Source: Streptomyces deccanensis (GTDB lineage Bacteria; Actinomycetota; Actinomycetes; Streptomycetales; Streptomycetaceae). Taken from it: 64,000 nt of DNA. Positions 24,091 to 33,680 of this stretch are shown here, piece after piece. The notes beneath the pieces are model-generated. The model saw only the letters and a list, made by a program, of their open reading frames with translations. It was not told the origin of the DNA and made no database searches. Numbering within the stretch: the stretch's first letter is position 1; every line of letters starts with the position of its first letter. The stretch lies in NCBI RefSeq assembly GCF_022385335.1, contig NZ_CP092431.1, positions 5,704,001 to 5,768,000 of the forward strand, given 5' to 3'. The translations under genes were made by a program, and so were the position numbers.

Positions 24091-24612
24091 ATGCTCACGA
24101 CCCTGAACACCGCCTACACCGACACGCGCGCGGCAGACCTCGCCTGGGCCCTGGGGCGCGAGCCGCTGCCCGCGCTCGCCACGCTCGATCTCGAACTCGC
24201 CGGTGCGAAACTGCAGTTGAGGCTGCTCGGCGCGTCCCACCAGGTGCTCCTGGAGGAGGAGCGGGGGAGCCACTGTTCGGAGACGGTCGCGTGCATCCCG
24301 GGATCCAGCACGCCTCTCCCGCTCGGGGTGGCCAAACGTGTGGGCGACTGGGAGTACGAATTCGCCGCGCGCGTCGAGGTGTTGTCGCCGGGGTCCTTCG
24401 CGGGGCGCGCGCAGGAACTGCTGGCGCTCGTCTCCGACCATCCGCACGGGCTGGCCGGGGTGTTCCCCGGCAGCCCGCACGCGTTCACGGCGATGCTCGC
24501 GCAGCGGTACGAGGGACAAGTGCACTGGCGTACCTGGCACGCGTATCCGCAGGACGGGCAACTGGTGGCCACACGGACGCGGGTGGGGGTGCGGGTTTCG
24601 GTGCGGCTGTGA
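24091..24612 (+). CDS. DUF2617 family protein (173 aa)
   Basis: It begins LTTLNTAYTDTRAADLAWAL and continues LDLELAGAKLQLRLLGASHQ, VACIPGSSTPLPLGVAKRV, YEFAARVEVLSPGSFAGRAQ and PHAFTAMLAQRYEGQVHWRT. This run is typical of the DUF2617 family of actinomycetes. No signal peptide or membrane helix is present and the function is unknown. In related genomes it usually lies next to the membrane spermidine-synthase-like gene, as here, hinting at a shared role. The ribosome binding site is weak (GCGGAG 9 bases upstream). Confidence 0.88.
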   Translation: MLTTLNTAYTDTRAADLAWALGREPLPALATLDLELAGAKLQLRLLGASHQVLLEEERGSHCSETVACIPGSSTPLPLGVAKRVGDWEYEFAARVEVLSPGSFAGRAQELLALVSDHPHGLAGVFPGSPHAFTAMLAQRYEGQVHWRTWHAYPQDGQLVATRTRVGVRVSVRL

Positions 24613-24713
24613 CTTGGGGCCGTGGAGGCGGTTCGGGTGTGTGGGTGGGTCAGGGGTGGGGTGGTTGTGGTGAGTGAGCGAGTGAGTGGGTGGGTGCGGG
24701 TTCGGTGGGGCTT

Positions 24714-24837
24714 CTCGCGCACTTCCCCGCGCCCCTAAAAGACCAGGCCCCTGCGGGCCTGGAAAGACCACGGCCCTGCGGGCCTGAAAAGCACGGGGCG
24801 CAGCCTCTGCTTTTCAGGGGCGCGGGGAACTGCGCGA
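24714..24837. repeat. Large hairpin repeat, copy 1 (GGGGCGCGGGGAACTGCGCGA family)
   Basis: TCGCGCACTTCCCCGCGCCCCT (24714-24735) pairs with its complement at 24816-24837 with one mismatch, around an 80-base loop made of GGCCCTGCGGGCCTG-type repeats. The same arms occur at 58260-58358. I recognise it as a dispersed intergenic repeat common in Streptomyces genomes; it may also end transcription of the DUF2617 gene. Confidence 0.8.
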
Positions 24838-24951
24838 GATGTTCCACGCACCCGCAGTCGCCCAACCACCCGAACTCCCGAGCTATTAGGCGCCCGGCCA
24901 AGCGTCGCAGACCACCCGTGTGGGTGACCCAGCGGAGCGTGACCGTGACGG

Positions 24952-24957
24952 TAGCGT
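24952..24957 (+). promoter_or_regulatory. Predicted -10 box (TAGCGT), leaderless
   Basis: Seven bases separate it from GTG 24965, which otherwise has no usable Shine-Dalgarno. Confidence 0.5.
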
Positions 24958-24964
24958 GCCAGGA

Positions 24965-26641
24965 GTGATCGAGCCGCACGCCCCCGCACCCCCCGGCGCC
25001 CCACCCCCCTGGCGCGGCCCCGGCGGCCCCGGCGGTCCCGGCGGCCAGGGCGGTCCCGGCCATGGCGGCCCCGGCGCCCACGCGTGGCTCCCGGTCCGCC
25101 CGGGGATCGGCCGTTTCCTCGTCCTCGCCGGTGTGTTCGTCTGCGCCGCCTGCGGACTCGTGTACGAACTCGAACTCGTCGCCCTCGCCTCGTACTTGAT
25201 CGGCGACTCCGTCACCCAGGCCTCCGTGGTCCTCTCCGTCATGGTCTTCGCCATGGGCATCGGCTCCCTCGCCGCCAAACGCCTCCGCCCCCGCGCGGCC
25301 CTCGGTTTCGGCGCCATCGAGGCCGCCCTCGCCCTCGTCGGCGGCTGCAGCGCCCTCGCGCTGTACGCGGCGTTCGCGTGGACCGGCGACTGGGGCGGTA
25401 TGTGGGCGAGCGGTTCCCGGTATCTCCTCGTCGCCTTCTCCCTGGCCATCGGCCTGCTCATCGGCGCCGAGGTCCCCCTGCTGATGGAGCTGATCCAGCG
25501 CATCCGCCGCCAGGACGCGGGCGGCGCGGTCGCCGACCTGTTCGCGGCCGACTACGTGGGCGCGCTCGTCGGCGGCCTCGCCTTCCCCTTCCTCCTGCTG
25601 CCCTGGCTGGGCCAGTTGACCGGCGCCCTGCTCACCGGCACGGTCAACGCCCTCGTCGGCGGCGCGCTGGTCCTCGGCCTGTTCCACCGCGACCTGACCC
25701 GCCGCGCCCGCTGGCTGCTGCTGGTCACCAACCTCGCCGTCCTCGCTCTCCTCGCCACCGCCGCCGTACACGTCGACGACTTCGAGCGCGCCGCACGGCG
25801 CGCGGTGTACGGCAAGGACGTACGGGTCGCGTTGCAGACCGGCCGGCAGGAGGTCGTCCTCACCGGCGGCCGGGACGGCCGGCCGCTCTCCCTCTTCCTC
25901 GACGGCCGGCTGCGGATCAGCGGCAGCGACGAACAGCGCTACCACCGGGCCCTCGTCCACCCCGCCATGGACGCCGGACCCCACGCCCGCGTCCTCGTCC
26001 TCGGCGGCGGTGACGGCCTCGCCGCCCGCGAGGTGCTCCGCCACGACGGCGTACGGCAGGTGGACATCGTCGAGATCGACCCGGGTGTGGTGCGCCTGGC
26101 CCGCACCGATACGGCGCTCTCCGCGCTCAACGGGCACGCCCACGACGACGACCGGGTCCGCGTCCACACGGAGGACTCCTTCGCCTGGCTGCGCGGCGCG
26201 CGGCCGGCCGAGCCGTACGACGTCGTCATCTCGGACCTCCCCGACCCCGGGATCACGGCGAGCACGAAGCTGTACTCGCAGGAGTTCTACGGGCTGGCCC
26301 GTGAGGTCCTCGCGGTCGACGGCCGCATGGTGGTGCACGCCGGGCCGGTGGCGTCCCGGCGGCAGGTGTTCTGGACGGTCGACGCGACCGTCCGCGCCGC
26401 CGGGCTGCGCACCACGCCCTACCGTGTGAGCGCCGCCGACCCCGGATTCGTGACCGGACCCGACCGTACGGCCCACACCACCCGCGCGCCCCACGACTGG
26501 GGCTTCGTCCTGGCGACCCGACCCGACGGCGGCCGTCACCCAGCCCTGGCGCTCGGCGCCGGGGTCACCCGACTCAGCGCCGGCGGCGGGGTGCGGGACC
26601 TGCCGCCGTCGACGCTGGTGCACCCGAGGTACGCGGGCTGA
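24965..26641 (+). CDS. Membrane-embedded spermidine synthase-like protein
   Basis: A 558-aa protein. The N-terminus is Pro/Gly-rich. About seven membrane helices follow (residues about 45-270, e.g. [40 protein letters not shown]). The second half is a spermidine-synthase-type methyltransferase fold with [47 protein letters not shown] and VVISDLPDP. Polyamine synthases transfer aminopropyl groups from decarboxylated SAM; for this membrane type the true substrate is unproven. GTG 24965 is chosen from the leaderless-type promoter. Confidence 0.9.
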   Translation: MIEPHAPAPPGAPPPWRGPGGPGGPGGQGGPGHGGPGAHAWLPVRPGIGRFLVLAGVFVCAACGLVYELELVALASYLIGDSVTQASVVLSVMVFAMGIGSLAAKRLRPRAALGFGAIEAALALVGGCSALALYAAFAWTGDWGGMWASGSRYLLVAFSLAIGLLIGAEVPLLMELIQRIRRQDAGGAVADLFAADYVGALVGGLAFPFLLLPWLGQLTGALLTGTVNALVGGALVLGLFHRDLTRRARWLLLVTNLAVLALLATAAVHVDDFERAARRAVYGKDVRVALQTGRQEVVLTGGRDGRPLSLFLDGRLRISGSDEQRYHRALVHPAMDAGPHARVLVLGGGDGLAAREVLRHDGVRQVDIVEIDPGVVRLARTDTALSALNGHAHDDDRVRVHTEDSFAWLRGARPAEPYDVVISDLPDPGITASTKLYSQEFYGLAREVLAVDGRMVVHAGPVASRRQVFWTVDATVRAAGLRTTPYRVSAADPGFVTGPDRTAHTTRAPHDWGFVLATRPDGGRHPALALGAGVTRLSAGGGVRDLPPSTLVHPRYAG

Positions 26642-26742
26642 GCGGTCGCCGGGCGCGTGCCCCTCAGGTGGTGGGGTGGGGCCGCGTGGGCGGAACACGA
26701 GCGATAACGCGTATGTACGGGTGCGGTGCGGGGCCTCGTGGG

Positions 26743-26748
26743 TAGGCT
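26743..26748 (+). promoter_or_regulatory. Predicted -10 box (TAGGCT), leaderless
   Basis: Eight bases separate it from ATG 26757, and no Shine-Dalgarno is present. Confidence 0.4.
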
Positions 26749-26756
26749 CCACTGCC

Positions 26757-27665
26757 ATGGAGCATGAGGTGTTCGTTCCGGTTCCCGTCGGCCGCCTTCG
26801 CGAGGCGCTCGCCGACCCCGAGCGGGTGGCCCGCGCGGTCCCCGGGCTCCAGCAGGACGCGGGTACGCCGCCGGTCGCGGGGCGTCTGAAGGTACGGGTC
26901 GCGGGGCACACCATCACCTACCGGGGCACCCTGCGCGTGACGCCCCAGGAGGACGATTCCTACCTGGTGGAGGGGGACGCCGCCGAGGCGCGGGGCTCCG
27001 GGACCGTGAAACTCACGCTCACCCTCCGCCTCGTCCCGGGCGCCGAGGGCACGACGCTGGCCTGCTCCGGCACGGCCACGGCCACCGGCCGCATCACCGA
27101 ACTCCCCGCCGACCAGGTGACCTCGGCCGCCACCCGCCTGCTGAGCAGGTTCGCGGAGAACCTGCCGACCGGACCGGACCCCGAACCAGAGCCGAAGCCT
27201 CCCTCGAGGACCGAACCCCAGGCCCCCACCGAGCCCGAGGCCGCCGCCGACGAGGAACCCTCGACTCCGGCCAAGCCCGAGGCTGCCGCCGACGAGGAGC
27301 CGTCGGCTTCGGCCAAGCCCGAGGCTGCCGCCGACGAAGAGCCGTCGGCTTCGGCTTCGGGTGAGGACGAGCCGTCCGCCTCCGTCTTCGAGACCGACGT
27401 CCCGCCGTCGGCGCTGGACCCCTTCGGCGAGGGCGGCTTCGTCGCCGGGGAGGAACCACCGGCCGAGGCGGCGCACGCACGCCGGACGATGATCGGCCGC
27501 AGCGCGGAGGAGGTCGACCACGCCCCGCCCCGCGGCCGCTACGCCCCCGTCCCGGTGCCCGAACCGGTCTCCGCGAGCGCCACGCTCCGCTGGGCGGCCC
27601 CGGCAGCGGCCCTGGCCGTCGCCTCGGCCATCATCGTCAGCCGAGCCCTACGCAAACGCCGCTGA
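26757..27665 (+). CDS. SRPBCC (CoxG-like) domain protein with C-terminal membrane anchor
   Basis: A 302-aa protein. Residues 1-140 match the carbon monoxide dehydrogenase subunit G-like SRPBCC fold (EVFVPVPVGRLREALADPER, VAGHTITYRGTLRVTPQEDD, TTLACSGTATATGRITELPA). Then comes a Glu/Pro/Ala-rich linker containing three AAADEEPS repeats. It ends with one apolar helix (ATLRWAAPAAALAVASAIIV) and SRALRKRR. SRPBCC domains bind hydrophobic ligands, and CoxG anchors CO dehydrogenase at the membrane, but no cox genes are nearby. It probably tethers a ligand-binding domain to the inner membrane face. Confidence 0.85.
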   Translation: MEHEVFVPVPVGRLREALADPERVARAVPGLQQDAGTPPVAGRLKVRVAGHTITYRGTLRVTPQEDDSYLVEGDAAEARGSGTVKLTLTLRLVPGAEGTTLACSGTATATGRITELPADQVTSAATRLLSRFAENLPTGPDPEPEPKPPSRTEPQAPTEPEAAADEEPSTPAKPEAAADEEPSASAKPEAAADEEPSASASGEDEPSASVFETDVPPSALDPFGEGGFVAGEEPPAEAAHARRTMIGRSAEEVDHAPPRGRYAPVPVPEPVSASATLRWAAPAAALAVASAIIVSRALRKRR

Positions 27666-27763
27666 CCCGACACGCCCCCGCGCCCGGCCCCCCTCCCGCC
27701 ACCGCACCTTCGTCCCCGGCCAAGCTCCCGCATCGAGCCCCAGCCCCCGCTCCCGGCATCCGG

Positions 27764-27890
27764 CCAGGTCTTCGCGAGGCCCACGCTCCGCTGGGTTGTA
27801 CCGGAGGCGGCCTGGTCGGGCGCCCGAACAGGTCTCCGCGAGCGCCACGCTCTGCTGGGCGGCCCCGGAGGCGGTCTGGTCGGGCGCCTC
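27764..27890. repeat. Two degenerate extra copies of the preceding gene's 3' end
   Basis: The gene segment near 27556-27610 (CGAACCGGTCTCCGCGAGCG then CCACGCTCCGCTGGGCGGCC) recurs twice after the stop: at about 27764-27824 (TCTTCGCGAGGCCCACGCTC) and 27823-27890 (ACAGGTCTCCGCGAGCGCCA). Each copy ends GGCGG.CTGGTCGGGCGCC. The copies have no full reading frame. Confidence 0.75.
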
Positions 27891-28069
27891 GGACTCGACG
27901 ATGTCGGAGCCGAGCGACGCGGCGGCCACGCCCGGCCTCCGCAGTGGCCGACCCCAGTCCGCCACGGCGCGCCCGTCCCCGGCCGCCCCGCTCCAGCCCC
28001 CGCCCTCCCCTGTCGGCACTCACCCCCACCCCCGGGGCTGTCCCCTAACTCCCCCGTCTCGTCGACCAG

Positions 28070-28075
28070 TAGGGT
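28070..28075 (+). promoter_or_regulatory. Predicted -10 box (TAGGGT), leaderless
   Basis: Six bases separate it from GTG 28082, and no Shine-Dalgarno is present. Confidence 0.55.
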
Positions 28076-28081
28076 CGAGGC

Positions 28082-28876
28082 GTGAGTAGCGAAGAGATCA
28101 CGTTGGCCGCGGGTGACGCGGAGGTCGTGTTGGCGCCGGGGAACGGTGGCCGGGTGGCGGGGCTGCGGGTCGGTGGGGTCGAACTGCTGCGCCAGGGCGA
28201 GCGGTTCGGCTGCTTCCCGATGGTGCCGTGGTGCGGACGGGTCCGCGACGGACAGTTCCTCAGCGGCGGCAGCGTGCAGCAGATGCCCCTCAACGCCCCG
28301 CCCCACGCCATCCACGGCACCACCCGCGAGGGCGCCTGGCGCGTCGCCCGCCACGACGCCGGCGAGGCCGTCCTCACGTACGACCTGGTCGAGCCCTGGC
28401 CCTACCCCGGCCGCGTCACACAGGTGTTCAGCCTCACCCCGGACGCCCTCACCCTCACCATGTCCGTGGAGGCGTACGACTCCTCCTTCCCGGCGCAGGT
28501 CGGCTGGCACCCCTGGTTCAACCGCACCCTGACGGACGGCGGCGCGGACGTACGCATCGACTTCCGGCCCGCCTGGCAGGAGGAGCGCGGCGCGGACCAC
28601 CTCCCCACCGGCAACCGCGTCGACCCCCGCCCCGGCCCCTGGGACGACTGCTTCGGCATGCCCGACGGCGTCGACGTCACCCTCACCTGGCCGGAACAGC
28701 TGGAGGTGAAGATCGCGTCCCGCGAGGAGTGGGTCGTCGTCTACGACGAGCAGGCCGAAGCCGTGTGCGTCGAACCGCAGACCGGCCCGCCCAACGGCCT
28801 CAACACGCACCCCCGTCTGGTGACCCCCATCGACCCGCTGGAGGCGTCCACGACCTGGACCTGGCGTCGCCTGTAG
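28082..28876 (+). CDS. Aldose 1-epimerase family protein (264 aa)
   Basis: It has the galactose-mutarotase-like beta-sandwich motifs: GGRVAGLRVGGVELL, APPHAIHGTTREGAWRV (catalytic-type His), VGWHPWFNR (second His) and VCVEPQTGPPNGLN (catalytic-type Glu). Family members interconvert alpha and beta anomers of hexoses; the exact sugar is not predictable. GTG 28082 fits a leaderless message. It lies directly upstream of pyrE in the same direction, but pyrE has its own -10 box. Confidence 0.92.
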   Translation: MSSEEITLAAGDAEVVLAPGNGGRVAGLRVGGVELLRQGERFGCFPMVPWCGRVRDGQFLSGGSVQQMPLNAPPHAIHGTTREGAWRVARHDAGEAVLTYDLVEPWPYPGRVTQVFSLTPDALTLTMSVEAYDSSFPAQVGWHPWFNRTLTDGGADVRIDFRPAWQEERGADHLPTGNRVDPRPGPWDDCFGMPDGVDVTLTWPEQLEVKIASREEWVVVYDEQAEAVCVEPQTGPPNGLNTHPRLVTPIDPLEASTTWTWRRL

Positions 28877-28911
28877 GCGGACACGCCGGTAAGCGGACAT
28901 AAGGGCCCCCT

Positions 28912-28917
28912 TAAGCT
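28912..28917 (+). promoter_or_regulatory. Predicted -10 box (TAAGCT), leaderless
   Basis: Seven bases separate it from ATG 28925 of pyrE. The box overlaps an AAGGGCCCCCTTAA palindrome (28901-28914) that could be an operator. Confidence 0.5.
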
Positions 28918-28924
28918 GACTGCC

Positions 28925-29479
28925 ATGACTGACGTGGACGTACGTGGATCTCTGCTGCAGCAGATCAAGGACAAGGCCGTGGTGCACGGCAAGGTGACCC
29001 TCTCGTCGGGTCTGGAGGCGGACTACTACGTCGACCTGCGCCGCGTCACCCTCGACGGCGAGGCCGCCCCGCTGGTCGGACAGGTGCTCCTCGACCTGAC
29101 CGCCGACCTCGACTTCGACGCGGTGGGCGGTCTGACGATGGGCGCCGACCCGGTCGCCGGCGCGATGCTGCACGCGGCCGCCGCCCGGGGCCGCAGGCTG
29201 GACGCGTTCGTCGTCCGCAAGGCGGCCAAGGCGCACGGGATGCAGCGCCGGGTGGAGGGGCCGGACATCAGCGGCCGTCGGGTCCTCGTCGTCGAGGACA
29301 CCTCCACCACCGGCGGCTCCCCGCTCACCGCCGTCGAGGCCGTCCGCGAGGCCGGCGCCGAGGTCGTCGCCGTCGCCACCATCGTCGACCGCGCCACCGG
29401 CGCCGCCGAGAAGATCGAGGCGGGCGCCGGCGTCCCGTACCGGTTCGCGTTCTCGAAGGACGAGTTGGGCCTCGACTGA
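28925..29479 (+). CDS. pyrE: Orotate phosphoribosyltransferase
   Basis: A 184-aa enzyme joining orotate and PRPP to form orotidine 5'-phosphate, the fifth step of pyrimidine synthesis. It shows KVTLSSGLEADYYVDLRRVT, FVVRKAAKAHGMQRRVEG (PRPP/flexible loop) and the PRPP-binding signature VLVVEDTSTTGGSPLTAV. Length matches the bacterial family. The start codon sits 7 bases after TAAGCT without a Shine-Dalgarno, so the message is probably leaderless. The aldolase gene follows in the same direction after a 190-base gap. Confidence 0.97.
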   Translation: MTDVDVRGSLLQQIKDKAVVHGKVTLSSGLEADYYVDLRRVTLDGEAAPLVGQVLLDLTADLDFDAVGGLTMGADPVAGAMLHAAAARGRRLDAFVVRKAAKAHGMQRRVEGPDISGRRVLVVEDTSTTGGSPLTAVEAVREAGAEVVAVATIVDRATGAAEKIEAGAGVPYRFAFSKDELGLD

Positions 29480-29668
29480 GGTCCCCGGCCGACGTTCGTA
29501 CGACTGTCGGCACGGTCGAGAACACCAAGGTCAGCGGTTACCGACCAGTTCCGGACACCCTGGCCGGAGCATCGGGTCCCGTCTGGAAGGATGGGGCCGA
29601 CGATGACGTCGCAACCCTAGGTCAGGGACCGTAAGCACAACGCCACCCGCACATACAAGGAGCGGACC

Positions 29669-30691
<1,023 letters not shown>

Positions 30692-30725
30692 TTCCCCCCG
30701 CCCCGCGTACGTCTCTGTCGTACGA

Positions 30726-30756
30726 CGAGCCCGGTGCCACGACGGCGCCGGGCTCG
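30726..30756 (+). terminator. Terminator hairpin after fbaA
   Basis: CGAGCCCGGTGCC (30726-30738) pairs with GGCGCCGGGCTCG (30744-30756), 13 bp with one mismatch and a 5-nt loop. Confidence 0.8.
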
Positions 30757-30789
30757 CCGTGCGAGCGGGGGCGGCTGTATACCTGACCC

Positions 30790-32268
30790 ATGCCCGACAT
30801 CCGGCTCGCCTCGCCCCAGGGCAAGTGGATCCTGTTCACCACGATCCTCGGCTCCAGCATGGCGCTGCTGGACTCCACGGTCGTCAATGTCGCCCTGCCC
30901 CGGATGGGCGACGACCTGGACGCGGACCTCGCGGCCCTCCAGTGGACCGTCAACGCGTACATGCTCACCCTCGCCGGTCTGATCCTGCTGGGCGGCGCCC
31001 TCGGCGACCGCTTCGGCCGGCGCAAGGTGTTCGTGATCGGCGTGGTGTGGTTCGCCGTGGCGTCCCTGCTGTGCGGTCTCGCGCCGAACGTCGGCGTCCT
31101 GATCGCGGCCCGCGCGCTGCAGGGCGTGGGCGGGGCGCTGCTCACCCCGGGCTCGCTCGCGCTCATCCAGGCCTCGTTCCACCCCGACGACCGGGCGCGG
31201 GCCGTCGGCCTGTGGTCCGGTTTCGGCGGCATCGGCGCGGCCGTCGGCCCGTTCCTGGGCGGCTGGCTGGTGGACGGCCCCGGCTGGCGCTGGGTCTTCC
31301 TGCTGAACGTCCCCCTCGCGCTCGTCTGCGTGCCCGTGGCCACCCGGCACGTGCCCGAGTCGGGGGACGGCCGGGCCCACGAGAACCGCTTCGACGTGCT
31401 CGGCGCGTTCCTCGGCGCGGCGTCGCTGGCGCTGGTGACGTACGCCCTGATCGAGGCGGCGGAGGGCTCGCTCGCGGTGACCGTCTCGGCCGTCGCCGGC
31501 GTCGCGGCGGGCGTGGCCTTCGTGTACGTCGAACGTGCCCGGCCCGATCCGATGATGCCGCCGCAGATCTTCGCCTCCCGCCAGTTCACGACGGTCAACC
31601 TGGTCACGCTGTGCGTGTACGCGGCCTTCGGTGGCTTCTTCTTCCTCGCCGCGCTCCAGCTCCAGGTGGTGTCGGGGTACTCGGCGTTGGGCGCGGGCAC
31701 GGCCCTGCTGCCCATCACGGTGCTGATGCTCCTGCTCTCCTCCCGCGCGGGCGCGCTCGGCGAACGGATCGGCCCCCGGATCCCGCTCACCGTCGGCCCG
31801 TTGCTGTGCGCGGCGGGCATGCTGCTGGCCCTGCGGGTGGGTCCGGACGCGTCGTACGTCCTCGACGTCCTGCCCGCGCTGCTCGTGCTCGGCCTGGGCA
31901 TGGTCACCCTGGTGGCGCCCCTGACCGCGACGGTCCTGGCCTCCGTGGACACCGAGCACGCGGGCCTGGCGAGCGGCATCAACAACGCGGCCGCCCGCGC
32001 GGCCGGCCTGGTCGCCGTGGCCGCGTTGCCGCTGATCGCGGGGATGGGGCCGGAGTCGTACCGGTCGGCGAGCCAGTTCGACGACGCGTTCGGCACGGCG
32101 ATGATCGTCTGCGCCGCGACGCTGGTGGTGGGCGCGGCGCTGTCCTTCGCCACGATCCGCCGACCGCGGCAGGACTGCCGCCACCCCGAGTGCCGGACGC
32201 ACTGCGGGGTGGTGTCGCCGCCGCTGGAGGCGGGCCGGGCGGGAGATGAGCCAGACTGGAACCCATGA
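30790..32268 (+). CDS. MFS drug transporter, DHA2 (EmrB/QacA) family
   Basis: A 492-aa protein with about 14 membrane helices. It begins KWILFTTILGSSMALLDSTV with the motif DSTVVNVALP, then LGDRFGRRKVFVIGV (motif A), ARALQGVGGALLTPGSLALI and GGIGAAVGPFLGGWLVDG (motif C of antiporters). It most likely exports drugs or metabolites using the proton gradient. The C-terminal tail has a Cys/His cluster (CRHPECRTHC) that could bind metal. Its stop overlaps the DUF3151 start by 4 bp. A TATACC 7-12 bases upstream of the ATG is a weak leaderless-type -10. Confidence 0.93.
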   Translation: MPDIRLASPQGKWILFTTILGSSMALLDSTVVNVALPRMGDDLDADLAALQWTVNAYMLTLAGLILLGGALGDRFGRRKVFVIGVVWFAVASLLCGLAPNVGVLIAARALQGVGGALLTPGSLALIQASFHPDDRARAVGLWSGFGGIGAAVGPFLGGWLVDGPGWRWVFLLNVPLALVCVPVATRHVPESGDGRAHENRFDVLGAFLGAASLALVTYALIEAAEGSLAVTVSAVAGVAAGVAFVYVERARPDPMMPPQIFASRQFTTVNLVTLCVYAAFGGFFFLAALQLQVVSGYSALGAGTALLPITVLMLLLSSRAGALGERIGPRIPLTVGPLLCAAGMLLALRVGPDASYVLDVLPALLVLGLGMVTLVAPLTATVLASVDTEHAGLASGINNAAARAAGLVAVAALPLIAGMGPESYRSASQFDDAFGTAMIVCAATLVVGAALSFATIRRPRQDCRHPECRTHCGVVSPPLEAGRAGDEPDWNP

Positions 32269-32678
32269 CGATTCACGAGAACCTCCTCGGGGGCCCGCCC
32301 CCGACGCACCTCCCCGACGTCCCGGAGCCCCGCGAACTCCTCGCGAACGGCACGCCCCCCGCCGACGTCGCAGCCAAGTACCCCACCTCCTCCCTCGCCT
32401 GGGCCCAGCTCGCCGACGAGGCCTACGAGCGGGGCAGTGTCGTGGAGTCGTACGCCTACGCCCGTACGGGCTACCACCGCGGCCTGGACGCCCTGCGCCG
32501 CAACGGCTGGAAGGGCCACGGCCCCGTCCCTTGGGAGCACGAGCCCAATCGCGGCTTCCTGCGCGCCCTGCACGCCCTCGCCCGCGCCGCGGGTGACATC
32601 GGCGAGCAGGAGGAGTACGAGCGCTGCTCCCAGTTCCTGAAGGACTCCTCGCCGACGGCGGCGCAGACGCTGAGCTGA
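32265..32678 (+). CDS. DUF3151 domain protein (137 aa)
   Basis: It begins TIHENLLGGPPPTHLPDVPE and contains ADVAAKYPTSSLAWAQLADE, ESYAYARTGYHRGLDALRRN, GWKGHGPVPWEHEPNRGFLR and EQEEYERCSQFLKDSSP, the TPR-like helical pattern of DUF3151, a family found across actinobacteria with no known function. ATG 32265 overlaps the transporter stop (ATGA), so it is translationally coupled to it. A hairpin follows, so the transporter and this gene form one unit. Confidence 0.93.
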   Translation: MTIHENLLGGPPPTHLPDVPEPRELLANGTPPADVAAKYPTSSLAWAQLADEAYERGSVVESYAYARTGYHRGLDALRRNGWKGHGPVPWEHEPNRGFLRALHALARAAGDIGEQEEYERCSQFLKDSSPTAAQTLS

Positions 32679-32695
32679 CCCGCGGCGGCACGTTT

Positions 32696-32733
32696 CCGCA
32701 GGTCCGCCCGGTGTGACCAGGCGGACCTTGCGG
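32696..32733 (+). terminator. Terminator hairpin after the DUF3151 gene
   Basis: CCGCAGGTCCGCC (32696-32708) pairs with GGCGGACCTTGCGG (32720-32733) with one bulged base; the loop has 11 nt. Confidence 0.8.
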
Positions 32734-32834
32734 TGCGCGGCGCTATCGCCGAACATGCCGGTGGGGACCGGGGCCCCCGTGTCGGAATTCGGCAGGGGCG
32801 GACCGCTACCCGGAGTACACATCAGGAGACAGCG

Positions 32835-33680
32835 ATGTCCCTTCAGGCTCAGCCCCATGAGGCTTCGGAGCCCGAGACCCCGCATCTCGACTTCCGGGGC
32901 ACGACCCCGTACGAGGACTACGTCCAGGCGGACGTCCTCACCCACCTCCAGCACCCCCTCTCCGACGACCCCGGTGAGATGGTCTTCCTGGTGACGACCC
33001 AGGTCATGGAGTTGTGGTTCACCGTCATCGTGCACGAGTGGGAGACCGCGACCACCGCGATCCGGAACGACGACGTGGCGCGGGCCAGGGACGCGCTGAA
33101 GCGTTCCGTACGCGAACTGGAGGCCCTGAACGCCTCCTGGCGGCCGCTCTCCCAGCTCACCCCCGCGCAGTTCAACTCCTACCGCGCCGCCCTCGGCGAG
33201 GGCTCCGGCTTCCAGTCGGCGATGTACCGCCGGATGGAGTTCCTGCTCGGCGAGAAGTCCGCCTCCATGCTCGTCCCGCACCGGGGCGCCCCGCGCGTCC
33301 ACGCCGAGCTGGAGAAGGCGCTGCACGAGCCGAGCCTCTACGACGAGGTCCTGCGGCTGCTGGCCCGGCGCGGATACGCGATCCCCGAGTCCGTCGTACG
33401 CCGTGACGTCTCCCAGCGCTACGAGCCGTCCCCCGAGGTCGAGGAGGCGTGGACCGCGCTGTACTCCGGCGACCCGGACCACGAACTCGCCCGTCTCGGC
33501 GAGGCGTTGACCGACGTCGCCGAACTGGTGTGGCGCTGGCGCAACGACCACCTCGTCGCCACGCGCCGCGCGATGGGCGCCAAGGCCGGCACGGGCGGCT
33601 CCGCCGGGGTGGCCTGGCTGGAGAAGCGCGCCCGCAAGAACGTCTTCCCCGAGCTGTGGACGGCGCGCTCCCATGTCTGA
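32835..33680 (+). CDS. kynA: Tryptophan 2,3-dioxygenase
   Basis: A 281-aa haem enzyme opening the indole ring of tryptophan to N-formylkynurenine. Motifs: FRGTTPYEDYVQADVLTHLQ, EMVFLVTTQVMELWFTVIVHE (haem-side helix), FNSYRAALGEGSGFQSAMYR (substrate Arg and the conserved GSGFQS), and RWRNDHLVATRRAMGAKAGT (haem-ligand-type His) with GGSAGVAWLEKR. ATG 32835 has CAGGAGA 8 bases upstream. Its 3' end overlaps kynU by 8 bp, so the two are co-translated. Confidence 0.97.
   Translation: MSLQAQPHEASEPETPHLDFRGTTPYEDYVQADVLTHLQHPLSDDPGEMVFLVTTQVMELWFTVIVHEWETATTAIRNDDVARARDALKRSVRELEALNASWRPLSQLTPAQFNSYRAALGEGSGFQSAMYRRMEFLLGEKSASMLVPHRGAPRVHAELEKALHEPSLYDEVLRLLARRGYAIPESVVRRDVSQRYEPSPEVEEAWTALYSGDPDHELARLGEALTDVAELVWRWRNDHLVATRRAMGAKAGTGGSAGVAWLEKRARKNVFPELWTARSHV

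Larger units (their letters stand above)
24613..24964. other. Intergenic stretch with the large hairpin repeat
   Basis: A G/T-rich stretch (24625-24700, GTGAGTGAGCGAGTGAGTGG-like) precedes the hairpin repeat. The remainder leads into the promoter of the spermidine-synthase-like gene (TAGCGT at 24952-24957). No gene seen. Confidence 0.5.
27666..28081. other. Gene-free stretch with duplicated 3' ends
   Basis: About 415 bases holding the two degenerate duplicates of the SRPBCC gene end and, at its right edge, the TAGGGT promoter element of the epimerase gene. No coding region is supported. Confidence 0.55.
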
